Positions 23,360 through 35,282 are shown, numbered from the stretch's first letter. The stretch: 64,000 nucleotides of DNA from Neckera pumila (GCA_963969595.1 OZ018409.1:7392520-7456519); one strand, 5' to 3'. Numbers and translations are program-made. The notes: a model not told the origin generated them from the sequence alone.

Positions 23360-26300
23360 AGACTGTGACTAGGAGAAGGAATCCAGTGGAATTGAAGCAA
23401 CCTAAATTTCAAGTCCAAAAGAAGATATTGACAATATATTAAACTGAGATGAACCCTCCAGGCAACTTCTCTTTGCAAAGTTTGGTCAACAGACCTATTT
23501 CCAAAAGGTGATCTAAAAGTGTGCCCTAAAAATATCTTGAGAATAAGTAGATATTCATTTCAAGATGTGCATCAAAATTAGGGCATGGATTTTGAATTCT
23601 ACTAAATTCTACTTTGAAAATCATTATTAATTTATGTGATAATTAACTCAAGCTGTGCAAGAAAGTGTTTTGGAAATTTTTATGCTATTGGGAACCAATA
23701 AGAGACCCATTATTTTTTTAAATGCGTTTATTAAGACCAAAGACATTGAGTTGTTCAATCAAAAGAAGGATCATTCCAAACTAAGCAAGATTCTCTATTA
23801 GCTGTGGTAATGCATCATAAAGGTCTAATTTCTTAGTCACACGTAGATAAATTATTGCTAAATTTACATGAAGCTCAAGAATGGTTTGGAATATTGCATC
23901 CAAAAGTTATAAGAGGCCAAGTGACCTTCTAAGTCCATGTCCTGATTTCAACATTTTGTGTTGAACATTGTGCAATAAATGTTTACCTCATTTAGATTTA
24001 TTAGGGCACACTTTTGAAAACACGATTAAGGGGAGTTTGTAGAAGCGAAGACCTCAATGCCATTGCTGGGAAACAGCTAGGCAACCCCTTCTCCATTGCT
24101 TGTCCATCACCTTCTTCATCATTTGTTCATCACCTTTCATTGCCTTTCATCACCTTCTCCTCAAGTCATTCTTGCTTTTTGGTTGTTTTCAGTCAACTAA
24201 AAATCAAACAAAAAGTATCCTTGTTCATGATGGTGAATCTCCAGGCATCAAATTCACCATTATTTTATTTTATCTTCATCCCATGGAGTCCGACAAGTTG
24301 ATGCTTGAAATAGTCAAAAATTGCTTGTTGTGAGGAAAGTAGACATCCATGTCCATTTTTTTTTAATTCTAATCTATGTTATCCGAGTGATACTGTAAAT
24401 TTTGAATGGTAGTATTTTCAACATCTACAGTCACTATAGAATCCAAGCAACAAGGAGAACTTTACATATATATTCCGGTTACTATATTTTTTTTAAGTCA
24501 TTTGCTATTTAATGCAAATTTGTTAATTTGTCACACTTTCAGGTTTTTAGGGTTAATTTTAAAGGCTTCCAAAAATTCAAAATTAAGAATCTAGAGAGTA
24601 GCTTTTGAGTGTATACTTCAACCTAAGTCATAATTATAGGTGCATGTAGATACAAAGATTTTTATTAGAAATAGGAATGCCAAGGAATAATGTTAACAAC
24701 AATTTGTACAAGAATTTGTAGTGTTTATTTAGACTATTTTGATAAATATAGATAGAAATGGATAAAAGTAGAAGTGAAAGCTCATAGGATGTTACCTTCT
24801 TTGTCTACCCATGCCATTCTTTACTAGCCCCCTTTATTCAATAAATTTTTTGCATTGATTTAATTCTTTAAAGCATGCATGGCCTTTTCAATAAGAAGTT
24901 TTTACACTTAGTAATAATCAATAAAACTTTGACTTTTATTCATATTCCTATTATGATTTTTTGGACTCACTGTATACTTTTTGTAAATTATGTATCATTT
25001 TTTTTTAATTTATATTTTTAATGACTTATCATATAAATAACTCTTAATAAGGAAAAACAAATATGAAAATAAATATCCAAATGTATGAGAGAATTTTGAA
25101 TTTTTTTAGGAGCATTAAATTCCAAATTTGTTTATATTTGGTAAAAATTTCAAGGTCATCTCATGTTTATTTTTGAGTTTTTAGTTTAATCTAGCCGTTG
25201 TCGCTTGCTATGCTATGAATTCATCATTAGGATTTTATTAGAATGTTTATGTATTAGATAAAATGCAGAACAAAAATTTCAATAAATCTTCAAATAAAAA
25301 TTACTAAAATCTTTTTATAATTTTATGTATAAGTAAGCATATATTGAAATGTACAATAGAAATTTATTGAATGATGAATGAAATATATGCAATGGTGAAT
25401 ACTGTAAAAGATACACATTTATTGTAATGCATTCAAAAGTTGACTCAATTGTTATAAACAATGGCAACCCAAAAACTTGGTGAATTGAAAAAAAAAACTT
25501 GTAAATTTCAAAAACTTCATGAACAACTTAATTGTTGTGAAATCCAAAATTGCTTCAATTGAATAAATTTCTCAAATCATTTGGTAGTAGCAATAGAATT
25601 TTGAAATCATAAAAGCTGTAAAAGTGATATTACAGAGGTGATTGCAAACTACTACTCTATTTCTATAATATAATATTGTGTGAAATATTATTTTGATGTA
25701 TGCGTGATTGAAAATATTTTTACAAAATAGTAACATTAATTATTTCAAAGACTTATTGAAATCATTATCATGCATTCTATTCAAATACATCAAAATTTTA
25801 CTAATATGTGATACAATAAATGCGTAGCATAGCAAGCATGAGCCTTTATTATCAATGGTAGCATTTGTGATATTATAGAGGGAGTTATGATTTTAGCAGT
25901 ATGATGATGATAGCGATTGGCGCTTGTTTTGCTACGCATTAAATATATTACTTTCATCAATTTTTCATGTGATAGAATGTAGATAAACAAAGTACATATA
26001 ATCTTTAAATGAAAATATTGACATCCTCATACAATATTCTTTGAAATAATTTATATAGTGCAATATAAAGTAACTGTAATTTTTACAAAATAACCTTTGC
26101 AAAGATGAAAACATTGCAATAAGAAGAAATTAATCAAGTGAACAATGTAAGTAGAATCTTCACATTTGAATATGTAGAGCAACGCTAGCAGTTGGTGCTT
26201 TCTTATTCTTTAATATCACATTTCCAAAAGACATGAAATTTATCTATAGTTTTGTTGTCTGAAAAGTTTCTTTGAAATTTTTTTAGAGGTATCCATTTGA

Positions 26301-26902
26301 TTTTCAAATATTTCACAAAAAGAATACATAATATATAGTAGAAAGTATCCTATGGCTATTATAAAAACAGTTGAATTTCTGTAATATTATTCAAAATTGA
26401 ATTGTGATATTATAGAGGTCGTGATTTTAGTAGTATGATTTAAATAACCTTTATGTTATGCCCATGACTAGTTGATCCGTTTTACTGTGTTGTGAGCACA
26501 CCAAGCATGCGTTTCAAGTGCCAATTAGAGTATTGAAAGCAAGCCTTTGAGCCCTGCATGCATTGTAACTAGCCTAAAGCCAGTTGAGAGCATCTTCAAA
26601 AACAACCTTGTTTAGACCTTTTAGGTTTGAAAGGATTTATAAAATTTCATTTTGATGTGAACAAAATCTCATCTACATTTGAATAAATGTTTGAAAATTA
26701 AACATCATCTCTGAAGATGGTGAGTGTGAAATTAACCAAAATCATACTATTTATAAGTAGTGTACATTGAATAGACCAAATAGGTTGCTCTAGACTAATA
26801 TATCGACATTCTACACAATATCAATTTATGAATTATGGTAGAAGGATGTAGAGATGTGGAGAAATATGTGTGCTAGATGGGTTGGTACATTGATTCATGG
26901 CT
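23360..26902. other. AT-rich non-coding DNA
   Basis: Short ORFs only (largest 95 codons at 24014-24301, low complexity). No inverted-repeat element was recognised. Probably diverged repeats. Confidence 0.4.
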
Positions 26903-27147
26903 TGGGATCAGAGAATGGCTTGTGCCTCCATCTTGGACAAGCCATGAGTCATGAGGTAACATGAAGTAACTTCTCTTGAATAAGGCAACTCAATTGTCAA
27001 GGCAACCCAATTGCACTATTTAGTGTACACAAAATAGTGAAATTAGGTTGCCTTGTCAATTAGGTTACCTCACCTTAGATAGATTACTTCATGGATCAAT
27101 GCTTGTTCCACATGGAGGTGCATGCCACTCTCAGAATCAGGTCTTGA
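26903..27147. repeat. Large fold-back next to the ARP7 promoter
   Basis: Arms of about 115 bp are symmetric about GTGTACAC (27023-27030). GCTTGTGCCTCCATCTTGGA on the left corresponds to TCCACATGGAGGTGCATGCC on the right, and AGGCAACCCAATTGCACTAT to ATAGTGAAATTAGGTTGCCT. The centre sequence is related to the internal arms of the 2536-2940 element, and another such piece is at 27244-27280. Confidence 0.65.
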
Positions 27148-27290
27148 ATTAGTGCACAAATCGATGCCACACACATGGCTCTAATTGAAAGCTTCATTGT
27201 ACAAAAGCAGTGAATATTTTTATAGTGTGGGCTGTCAAAAAATTAGTGTGGGGCAATTTAATTTCACTATTTTGTGTAGGTTGAAAAATT

Positions 27291-27688
27291 ATAAAATTTT
27301 GTGGTGACACTAATTGTTTAGGTGAACTGAAAGCTCTTTCTGTTTAACCCTAGATATGATCCTGGGTGGAATCGTTCGAGGCCAACCGACCAGGAAGCGG
27401 AACTCGAGAACTACAGTAGTAATTGCCCTCTCCGTGGACGTGGCACTCACCCGGAAACAATCCGAGGTGGAACCATTTGGCGCCCAAATTGGCGAGGGAA
27501 GCTCGCGAGGGGAAGCTCACAGCTCGCCCGCCAGCCGCAGTTCGCAACTGACCACGAGAAGCATCGCAAATCGAGGTGCGGTGTCAGATTTTCACTCCGA
27601 AATCGCATTGCGGATGTGCATCCTTCTGATGTGATTTCTTCCAAAGCAGGAGGGTATCATCGCTGTCGCCAGAGCGGGGTTTACAGCT
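27291..27688 (+). promoter_or_regulatory. ARP7 promoter and 5' leader (probable)
   Basis: A TATA-like TATAAAATTTT stretch begins near 27293 and is followed at 27346-27353 by AACCCTAG, close to the plant telo-box that often marks housekeeping promoters. From about 27350 the sequence turns GC-rich up to the ARP7 ATG, as expected for a leader. Overlapping ORFs on both strands here resemble no protein family and are treated as chance. The transcription start is not fixed by the sequence. Confidence 0.4.
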
Positions 27689-30600
27689 ATGGAGCCCGCA
27701 GTGCTGGACTCGGGATCCTTGTACCTCAGGGCGGGGTTCGCTAGCCCCGACCAAGACCCTCCTATTGTATGCATTCTCATCTCTCCCATCTAATTAGGGT
27801 GTGGCTTTCATAATTAGAGTGCGGATTGTTGGTTATTCTTTTGTCGTTGTAGAATAAAGTTGTGCATTATCGCCTGCGGAGGTGGGTGCAAGTGGAAGTT
27901 GGGAGGGTTGAGAAAGATGGTGTTATTAAGGTCCACCACGACGTCGAGATTGGGATGCACATGGAATGTGAATTGGGTGTATTCTTTCAGCAATGACATT
28001 CCTTGACCTCGACGATTGTTTGTAGACGACATGAGCAAATTGGATGTAGATGGGTTTTTGTTGGGTTGCGTATCATTGGTTTCAGGGCAATATCAATACC
28101 TGTTGCTTTTCGACCTAATTATGCATGTTTTGTACGTCAAAGGTTTGTTCTGGTGGGTTAGGGTTTAAGAGCAATTTTGAGGTGTGTTGGTGCCCGTGGT
28201 AGGAAAGAGGATAGTGCAGCGTATCTTTAAAGGGGTGCTTTCTTGGAGCTTATTTTTCGAAAAATGGGTGTTGATCGAAGCCTATAAAAATGCTCCTAAC
28301 TTCGGTCATTCTGCCTTATCCGGATCATTTTGAGTGTAAATTTGTGATCAAAATCACAATTTTTGAAAGGAATAAAACTTGTAACAAGGTTTGGCAATTC
28401 CTCGGTAGCCATTACGGAACGTGAGAGTAGGGTGATTACGGAAATGGACAATGGCATTTTCCTGTCAGTGTTTGTATTCCTGCTGTGACGTTAACGGGTT
28501 TATTGTGTGACACAGCTCCTTCCTACAGCCATGACGAGGGTAGAGGAGGATGGGTCTAATGTGGCTTTGGGAGATGTTACATATCCGATTGAGCGAGGAA
28601 TGATCAAGGACTGGGATGCAATGGAAGATCTATGGCGCTATGTTTTCTATACTAGTCTCGGCTGGGAACCTGGCAGCGAAGGCCAGCTTCTTGTTGCAGA
28701 GCCTTTGTTATCACCTAAGGTTCCCTTCTCTCCTTAACTTAATTTTATTTTGTTCCCCGTAGCTTCTATGCTACGAGAATTCGAGAATTGAATTCTGCTT
28801 CTGTATGAGGTAGGCATGCGAGGAAAGCTTGCTAACGGGACGTCATATTTCCAGTATGATATATGGAGTGATTCACCTGAATTGCAAATAGGTTTTCTGG
28901 TCATGTTTGGGATTTTAGTTGGATTTAGGTTGGATTTTAGTTGTCTTAGCTGTAAAGTTCAAATTCTCTATCTTAAGATGTTTTAGGATATTGTTATGAA
29001 CGGTTTGAATCTGGAATCGATCAGTGTGTGCAGAACAGATACTTCCTATGATATCAAAATACATTGTGTCCATAGCTAGTATCCCCCCTGTAAATTTGAG
29101 GATCAGCTGTAGTTGTACGGAGGAGGGTACTTGGTACTTGTAAGCCTCTTGATCATTTCCTCTTAGCAATATTTTGCATAGAGTTGATGCGAATCATTAG
29201 TGTTGCTGAAACCTCTCTGTTTGTTTTGAAATTCAGGTATCACGAGAGAGAATGGTCCAGACTATGTTCGAGACTTTCAACGTGAGTGGCCTTTATGCGA
29301 TGGAGCAGGCAGTGCTGTCTCTTTATGCAGTGGGTCGTATCACTGGTGTTGCTATTGATGTGGGACACGGAAAGATAGGTACATTCTCTTTTTGGCTTGA
29401 GAGGTCTTGTTATGGAATCAGTTTTCTGTAAATGCCTTGTGACGACTCAGTAGACCGCTCTGCTAGTTACAGTCCCCGAGTCTGGGGACTTTTTATGTAT
29501 TTGCGAGATTAAGAAGGGGAATCTCAGTTCACGAGCTTGATGAGTTGGTACTACCAGTATGAATATAAATAAGCTATCATCTCTTGGGAAGACCTTGTAC
29601 TGTCCCCTACCAAAAAGACTGCTAAGTCCCCTCCCCCTCTTTGCATGGGAAAAGGGGGAGGGGGGTAGTAGTCTTTTTGGTAGGGACTGTACAGTACTTT
29701 TGTCGTTCAAGTTGTGCTGTCTATCAGTTGCACGTTGCACCTCGTTGTCTGCGCTAATATGGCTGGTTGGAGGTATTTCGTCAGAGAAGATGGTGGGAGT
29801 CTTTGTCATATAAGTCTACTGACAGCAGCCCTGATATATAGAGGGCAAAGCTCTCTTTGCTTTGCCGGTGGACTCTGGCAGATATCGCTCCCGTATGGGA
29901 AGGGGCCATCCAGCACAATGCAGTGAAGCGTTTTGAAATTGCTGGTCAGGACCTCACTGATCTTTTTGCAAAAGAGCTTGCGCAATCACAACCACATGTC
30001 ACATTGGACCGTGCTGCTGTGGAGATGCTCAAGGAAAAATATGCAACAGTTCTTGAAGACTCAGCAACTTATGCTGCAACAGCAGAAGTTTGTCCCAAGA
30101 TAGAGCATACACTTCCTGATGGACAGGTATTTCTGGGTGTCGCTTGTCAGATGGCCTAGGGAGGCTCGCTTTTTCAGGGTCACCTCAATGTAGCATGGAG
30201 GGAGGATGTCGATGCTGAGAAAGCTACTCTCCCTGCAAGTGTGCCCGAATTCCTTCTTACTGACGTTTTCTTTTGTATGATTCGCTATTGGTCTATTGCA
30301 GGTTATTTCGATTGGAAGAGAAAGATATACTGTCGGTGAAGCTTTGTTACGGCCTTCTCTCTTGGGAGTTGAAGAAGATGGTCTGGCTGAACAGTTGCTG
30401 CGTAGTGTGTCAATGTGTTACCCTTCTGAGAATCAACGGCAACTCATTGAGAACATCGTCTTGTGTGGGGGCACTTCTGCAATGACAGGTATGCCCACTT
30501 TTCTCTCATTTGATCGGTATCCTTGGGAAGCGCATGAGTTATTACGCTCCACCTGGCTTCAATGCTCTTGGAAGTTTTCGACGTTCGTTAGTTCAGTATT

Positions 30601-31192
30601 TCACTCGATCAGACTCTGTGAGGCCAATTGACTCAGAATGTGATAGGTTTTGCTAAGATGGAGTAATTTAGTGGTAAGACAGTGGAGGGATCTTTTTTAC
30701 TTGATTCCTGTCAATTTCTTTGAAGCTCATATACCGACCGCATGAACCTTGAATGATCCGCAGGCTTGGATGCACGATTCCAGAAGGAGGCCATTCTAGT
30801 TGCAAACCCTTCCGTGCGACCATCATTGATTAAGGTAGCTGCTGCGCTGTGGATGCTATTATTTTACAGTGCGTGCTACATTCTTCTTTGTAACACTGTA
30901 TAATGATTTTGGATGTCAATCGGCAGAGGAAGGCAGAGTGAGAGTGAGAGACAGCATAGGATGGATCCGAGAGGTCGGGCTATTTGTAGTGGTTAAATTG
31001 AAAATTGTGTTTTGATTTGATGACTGGTTTGTGCCGCAGCCGCCAGAGTACATGCCCGACAACACCTTGAGCAATTCTGCTTGGATGGGCGGAGCGATAC
31101 TGGCAAAAGTAGTCTTTCCACAAAACCAGCACATCACGAAAGCTGAGTACGATGAGTCCGGCCCCCCGGTTGTCCACCGAAAGTGCTTCTGA
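27689..31192 (+). CDS. ARP7: Actin-related protein 7 (seven exons)
   Basis: Plant-specific nuclear actin-related protein, known from the family as a subunit of SWI/SNF-type chromatin remodelling complexes. Exons read from GT-AG borders and reading phase: 27689-27766, 28516-28719, 29237-29378, 29882-30126, 30302-30488, 30764-30834, 31040-31192 (stop TGA 31190-31192). The joined product is 359 aa, close to the roughly 363 aa usual for ARP7. The N-terminus [20 protein letters not shown] is the actin phosphate-1 loop region; DPIERG-like and DWDAMEDL motifs lie in exon 2, [20 protein letters not shown] and IDVGHGKI (phosphate-2 loop) in exon 3, [10 protein letters not shown] (adenosine site) across exons 5-6, and [12 protein letters not shown] then VVHRKCF at the C-terminus. 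The long C-terminal resemblance and ARP7-specific length separate it from actin and ARP4. The start ATG is the only one giving the conserved N-terminus. No frameshift is seen. Intron sizes are 749, 517, 503, 175, 275 and 205 bp. Confidence 0.95.
29594..29695. repeat. Long hairpin inside ARP7 intron 3
   Basis: An inverted repeat with arms of about 45 bp lies in intron 3. The left arm (about 29596-29643) carries CTGTCCCCTACCAAAAAGAC; the right arm (about 29650-29693) carries GTCTTTTTGGTAGGGAC. The loop is only about 6-10 bp (around CATGGG). The arms are GC-rich with CCCCTCCCCCTC and its complement. It may be a small fold-back MITE; no clear target duplication is seen. In the pre-mRNA it would form a stable stem. 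Confidence 0.75.
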
Positions 31193-31988
31193 TCGTGAAC
31201 GCACTGCCATCTCTGACTCAAATTTTCACAATATCGATCTGGCCGCCTGTTCCTTCCCAATTTAATGAAGTCTTCAAGAGAGAATCACTGCCGTGGCCGG
31301 GTCAGTCTCACGTCTTAGGTTGCTAAAGCGAGAATTGAAGCTCATTGCCTGTTTTCGTGTACGCCTTGCTGCACCCTGTAAGAACAAAGCAATATCACAA
31401 CTAGAAGGATTGCGAGACGTACTGTTTCGTAGCATGATGGCTAAGTGCTCGGTAATTGCATACAAACCGCAACCTGGAAGATTAATAATAGGCATGCCTG
31501 TTGTGCAACTTGGGCAGTGGTTTGTCACAGTAGCCTTGCACTTCTCATGAATTGTTGCAATTGTGGCAGAAACCAGCTACAATTGATTGTAAACAGCTGG
31601 AAGACTTATATTACTGGATGAAACTATGGCTAAAAATGATCGGCTTTGGAGGAAAACGCAGGAGCTTACTAGCACCACATGATCAGACTTGGAAAGTTTG
31701 ATTGCATATTTGTACTGTATAGTCTCTATGTGTCGAACATGATCAAGAAAACACTTTTTGGAGAAATCCAGAACTAAAATCCTATGCACCAACTCCTCTT
31801 TACCTGAACTCATTCTACGTAGTTGGTTATCAGAACTTAAGGACGACCAGTTAATACTGAAGGAGAATTCCTCGTCAAGGACTTTTTACGTTGTTGTTTA
31901 CGCAATTTTATCCATATTTGGGTGAAATTTCATCCGGATTTGAAAAATATTTGCCAAAATGACGTAGAAACATCACCAAACAATGGTG
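31193..31988. other. ARP7 3' region, no gene identified
   Basis: Moderate-GC DNA directly after the ARP7 stop, probably containing its 3' untranslated region. Short ORFs on both strands (for example an 85-codon frame at 31293-31550) match nothing I recognise and overlap on opposite strands. No clear polyadenylation signal could be fixed. Confidence 0.4.
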
Positions 31989-32031
31989 GTTTTCTTCTAG
32001 TATATGGAAGAATCATATACTAGAAGAAAAC
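31989..32031. repeat. Perfect 18-bp inverted repeat
   Basis: GTTTTCTTCTAGTATATG at 31989-32006 is followed after a 7-bp spacer by its exact reverse complement at 32014-32031. It lies between ARP7 and the inverted exon-5 fragment. It could be a transcript hairpin (terminator-like or processing signal) or the relic of a small fold-back insertion. Nothing else shows its function. Confidence 0.8.
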
Positions 32032-32189
32032 TTTTAGGTGTCCATTCAACGAAATTGATATTTATGAATTGTGATCCTAAGCAGTTTAAGTTATATGGCG
32101 TGACTTTCAATTGCCCTTCCGCTTCTTTTTCTTCCTCTAATAAACGTGGTTACAGCATTGCCAATGAACATATGAGTTTCTTGCACCAC

Positions 32190-32395
32190 ATGGATGAGCT
32201 CCCACACATGACGTTCTCAATAAGTTGCTATTGATTCTCAGAAGAGTGACATTAATTGCCACTCTGCGAAGCAACTGTTCAGTCACATCATCTTCAATTC
32301 CTGAGATGTTACAAATCTGCCTCACCGACACTAAGTTATATCTTTCTCTTGAAATCGATATAACCTACAAAACCCAAATAGCGCAACAACACAAA
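32190..32395 (-). pseudogene. Inverted partial copy of ARP7 exon 5
   Basis: Read on the minus strand, this stretch resembles ARP7 exon 5 and the end of the preceding intron. The acceptor and exon start (TAG then GTTATATCG, near 32364) correspond to CAG then GTTATTTCG of the gene at 30302. Downstream, TGAACAGTTGCTTCGCAG and CTTCTGAGAATCAATAGCAA match the gene with scattered substitutions, down to about 32194 (GTGTGGGAGCTC against GTGTGGGGGCAC). Small insertions and deletions break the reading frame. Resemblance seems to run into the intron (GCGCTATTTGGG against TTCGCTATTGG), so it is a genomic duplication and not a retrocopy. The other exons are not found nearby. Confidence 0.75.
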
Positions 32396-32694
32396 AATAC
32401 GTTGGGTATAGGGCTTTGAGCACACTCACTGTCAATTCCGTTAGCGCGGTTCTGGGAGCCGAAAATTGTGATTTAAATCTGCACAGAGCTGCCAAAACTA
32501 GAACCGGTATAGATTTGTGCTTCACCCAGCACCTCCGGAAAAGTGCTAAGGGTATGGAGTTCCGCCAATCCAGCGAAACTTATGTTACTGCCATTCAAGC
32601 CGAGAAAGCTTTGCACATGCAAGTCCCTAACCCAGCTGAAAGTTCTCCATTCTCAAGGAACTTTTTCACATCGGTACGGTCTCGTCAAAATCGA

Positions 32695-32986
32695 TAAGTC
32701 TCGGTAGCGTTGCAATTGCACGGACCGACGATCGATCATTCACTTCAAGTCTCGACGGTTGGTTTTTCATAAATGGCATGCAAGCAATTAAGCAGGATTT
32801 CCACGCCTCGGTAGATGGGCTGGTGTTTTGGTATTTAAGCATTCTGTTCGCTCAGACTGCTTCCACTCTTGTTATTAACTCCTTGATTTTGGTTCGTGGC
32901 TGTCCTCTGAGCCTCCTAGCCTGTGAGTATCCTGATTCATTCCGAACTCAGCTCCTTGTTGTCTCCTCGTCCCATTATTCCCAGCG
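32695..32986 (+). promoter_or_regulatory. H2B promoter region
   Basis: A GC-richer stretch immediately upstream of the H2B ATG. A TATA-like TATTTAAG lies at 32832-32839, about 148 bp before the start codon, a reasonable distance for a histone gene with a leader of about 120 nt. CGATCGATCATTC at about 32728 is a possible but unproven element. I do not see a clear copy of the classical plant histone octamer CGCGGATC. Confidence 0.4.
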
Positions 32987-33564
32987 ATGGCTCCCCAGGC
33001 CGAGAAGAAGCCAGTGGCGATGAAGGCACAGAAGAAGCTCCGGGTCGAAACCAAGGTGGGCGATGCAAAGAAGAAGACGAAGAAGAGCGTCGAGAGCTAC
33101 AAGCTTTACATCTACAAGGTCCTGAAGCAGGTAGGACGCCGTTCCAAGCGCTGTGGACTTGACATTATCAAACATAATCCCAATTCTATGCAAATGCAAA
33201 GCAACGTTACCATCTGCACCATGTTTTTGTTGGTTGGTTGTAATAGCTTATTTGAATGAGGTTTGGAGAGGAATTTATCGGGCAGTTGTAATTATTTAAT
33301 TGACGTGGTTTGGACCTTGATTGATTCCAGGTGCATGGTGACACGGGGATCTCCTCGAACGCCATGGGCATCGTGAACTCGTTCATGAACGACATCTTCG
33401 AGAAGCTGGCTCAAGAGGCGTCTCGTTTGGCTCGCATCCACCGGAAGTCGACGCTCACTTCTCGCGAGATTCAGACGGCGGTGCGTCTCGTCTTGCCCGC
33501 GGAGTTGGCCAAGCACGCCGTGTTGGAAGGCACCAAGGCGGTCACCAAGTTCATGAAGACCTAA
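32987..33564 (+). CDS. Histone H2B with one intron
   Basis: Core nucleosome histone. Exon 1 is 32987-33130 (48 codons) and exon 2 is 33331-33564 (77 codons plus TAA), joined across a 200-bp GT-AG intron lying exactly between KVLKQ and the following V. The product is 125 aa, short for a plant H2B because its lysine-rich N-tail is only about 34 residues. The histone fold is clear: [47 protein letters not shown] and [17 protein letters not shown]. The lysine of the AVTKF motif, the conserved ubiquitylation position, is kept. Unusual points are IHRKSTLT instead of the plant [17 protein letters not shown] instead of LPGELAKHA, VHGD instead of VHPD, and an MKT ending. It may be a variant H2B and not a bulk replication-dependent one; the intron supports this but does not prove it. 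Confidence 0.95.
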
Positions 33565-33720
33565 ATCCAAGCCTCCGTCCATCGGGGGCAAGAAGCTACA
33601 GAGGTGCCTTGTTTCATACATGCAAGAAACGCCTGCAACGTTTGTTACATTGACCGCTTCAGGTGGAGGGTATTTTTTTGATATTATTTCATAGTAACTA
33701 TGTAGAATTACAATAACAGA

Positions 33721-33726
33721 AATAAA
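33721..33726 (+). terminator. H2B polyadenylation signal (probable)
   Basis: AATAAA lies about 157 nt after the H2B stop codon and is followed by AT-rich sequence. No animal- or algal-type histone 3' stem-loop is visible after the stop, which suggests a polyadenylated mRNA as in land plants. Confidence 0.45.
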
Positions 33727-34302
33727 ATATGGCCACTGTTTAGACCTCAAAGACGACTTCCCTCCTGGAAAATCAGGACTAGAATTTTTGAGCTACGCCT
33801 GTCTTGAAAGAGTACAAATCTCAAGAATTAGATGCTTATACATTGTTATTTCTAACCAACATTCAACAATTCAAAAAAAAGAAATAAAAACAGATCATCA
33901 ACTCGAACACCTTATGGTGTGCATTTCTGTGTTCGTAAACTATCCAAAAGTTGTCTATATCTGGGAGTGTCTTCATCGAAAATGTATGTCAATGGTGACA
34001 CGAGTACACCGCAACCTCCAGCCTGTAATGCAGGTAAACATACACCCGTGATCAGGCTACATAATGCTTCAATTTTGTCTAATCAATACTACCAACGCAT
34101 ATGCAATACAGTATCGGATCCCCAAAGCAAACAAATCACTTCACAAATCATTTCTTATGTTAAATTCAGAGTACTCCGAGAGACTTGCACAATGGCAATC
34201 TGTTGAAAATCATAGAAGAAAACTCCATGAGCACCCCAAGTACCTTTCTGAGCTGCCGGACGGCATGGTATAGTTGAGACTTTGGAACACAGATGACAAT
34301 CA
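33727..34302. other. Downstream of H2B, no gene recognised
   Basis: Moderate-GC DNA with overlapping ORFs below 100 codons on both strands and no recognisable protein. Confidence 0.4.
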
Positions 34303-34530
34303 CATAACCGGTTGTTGAGTTTTCAACACTCACGTGGCACCGTCCCATTGGCAACCCATCACCATTGCCATTACAAGTTGCAACTCATAACCTTCTCTCC
34401 TCTCAACTTGCTTCCTCCACCCTTGGATCACGGAGATCAAAGGTTGTGATTGAAAAGTGAACAACCGGTTATGTCCGATAACCTACTCGCCGCTACCGCG
34501 GCTCGTCGGTTATCTAATACATAACTTAGT
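34303..34530 (+). mobile_element. MITE-like element with CATAACCGGTTGTT repeats
   Basis: CATAACCGGTTGTT (34303-34316) and its exact inverse AACAACCGGTTATG (34460-34473) bound about 170 bp. The sequence outside the second arm, TCCGATAACCTACTCGCC to TCTAATACATAAC, is also part of the repeat shared with 2245-2445. True ends are therefore uncertain. Confidence 0.5.
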
Positions 34531-35282
34531 TATTCTACCTCGGCTTTACCCCCTTTGTTGGTGAAAACTGGACTGACCGTACATAGGGCCTTGCAGGAAG
34601 AAGCCATCTTGCTAAAAAAAAGTGACCTAGGCTACACAGAAGGTCTTCTGGAAGCAAGTTCTCCACCGTACCTACTGTATATTAGGGCCAAGACATGATG
34701 AGAAACAAACCTGCAAGCCCGGATAGCTGGTATTCTTGAGTATCCTCGCAGCAGCCTCATGTGCGGAGTTCCGACTACTGTAAATCAAAGTCAAAATGGT
34801 GACTTCATCAGAGCGCAATGCATGCATCCAGGTTGACAGTTTAGTCCAAAAAAATTAGTCTTGAAAATTGTTGATATGATCTACTCCTTGTGGAAGTTGT
34901 AGCACGCGTTTATGGACTGTAGGCACCCGTTGTACCTCAGTAATTTTACATGTGTTTTTTGGGATGGGCATAGGTGAGGTCCACAACCTCTAGGAGTACA
35001 TTCAAAATTCTTCAAAAAACTTCTCTCTCATGTTGGCCACCACCTGTACATATATTGCATGTGAGTTTTAAAGGCATCAGTGAACATGCTGACGTTCACG
35101 TACAGGCACTGAGCCTGATAATGAAGGGAACCAAAGATAATGAACCAATATACAAGACAGGATACCAATGTTGACTGTCCTGCACTTTCAGTTGGATCTT
35201 GTGGAACTTAGCCTGGTGTTCAATCTCTACTTGCTCGTCAGGATTTTGCGTTTCAAAAGGCAGGTGGAATTGTTTCAATCCT

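Noticed and set aside
30916..31260. 114-codon minus-strand ORF
   Set aside because: Antisense to the last ARP7 exon.
33292..33750. 152-codon minus-strand ORF
   Set aside because: It is antisense to H2B exon 2, whose conserved protein and splice site explain the sequence.
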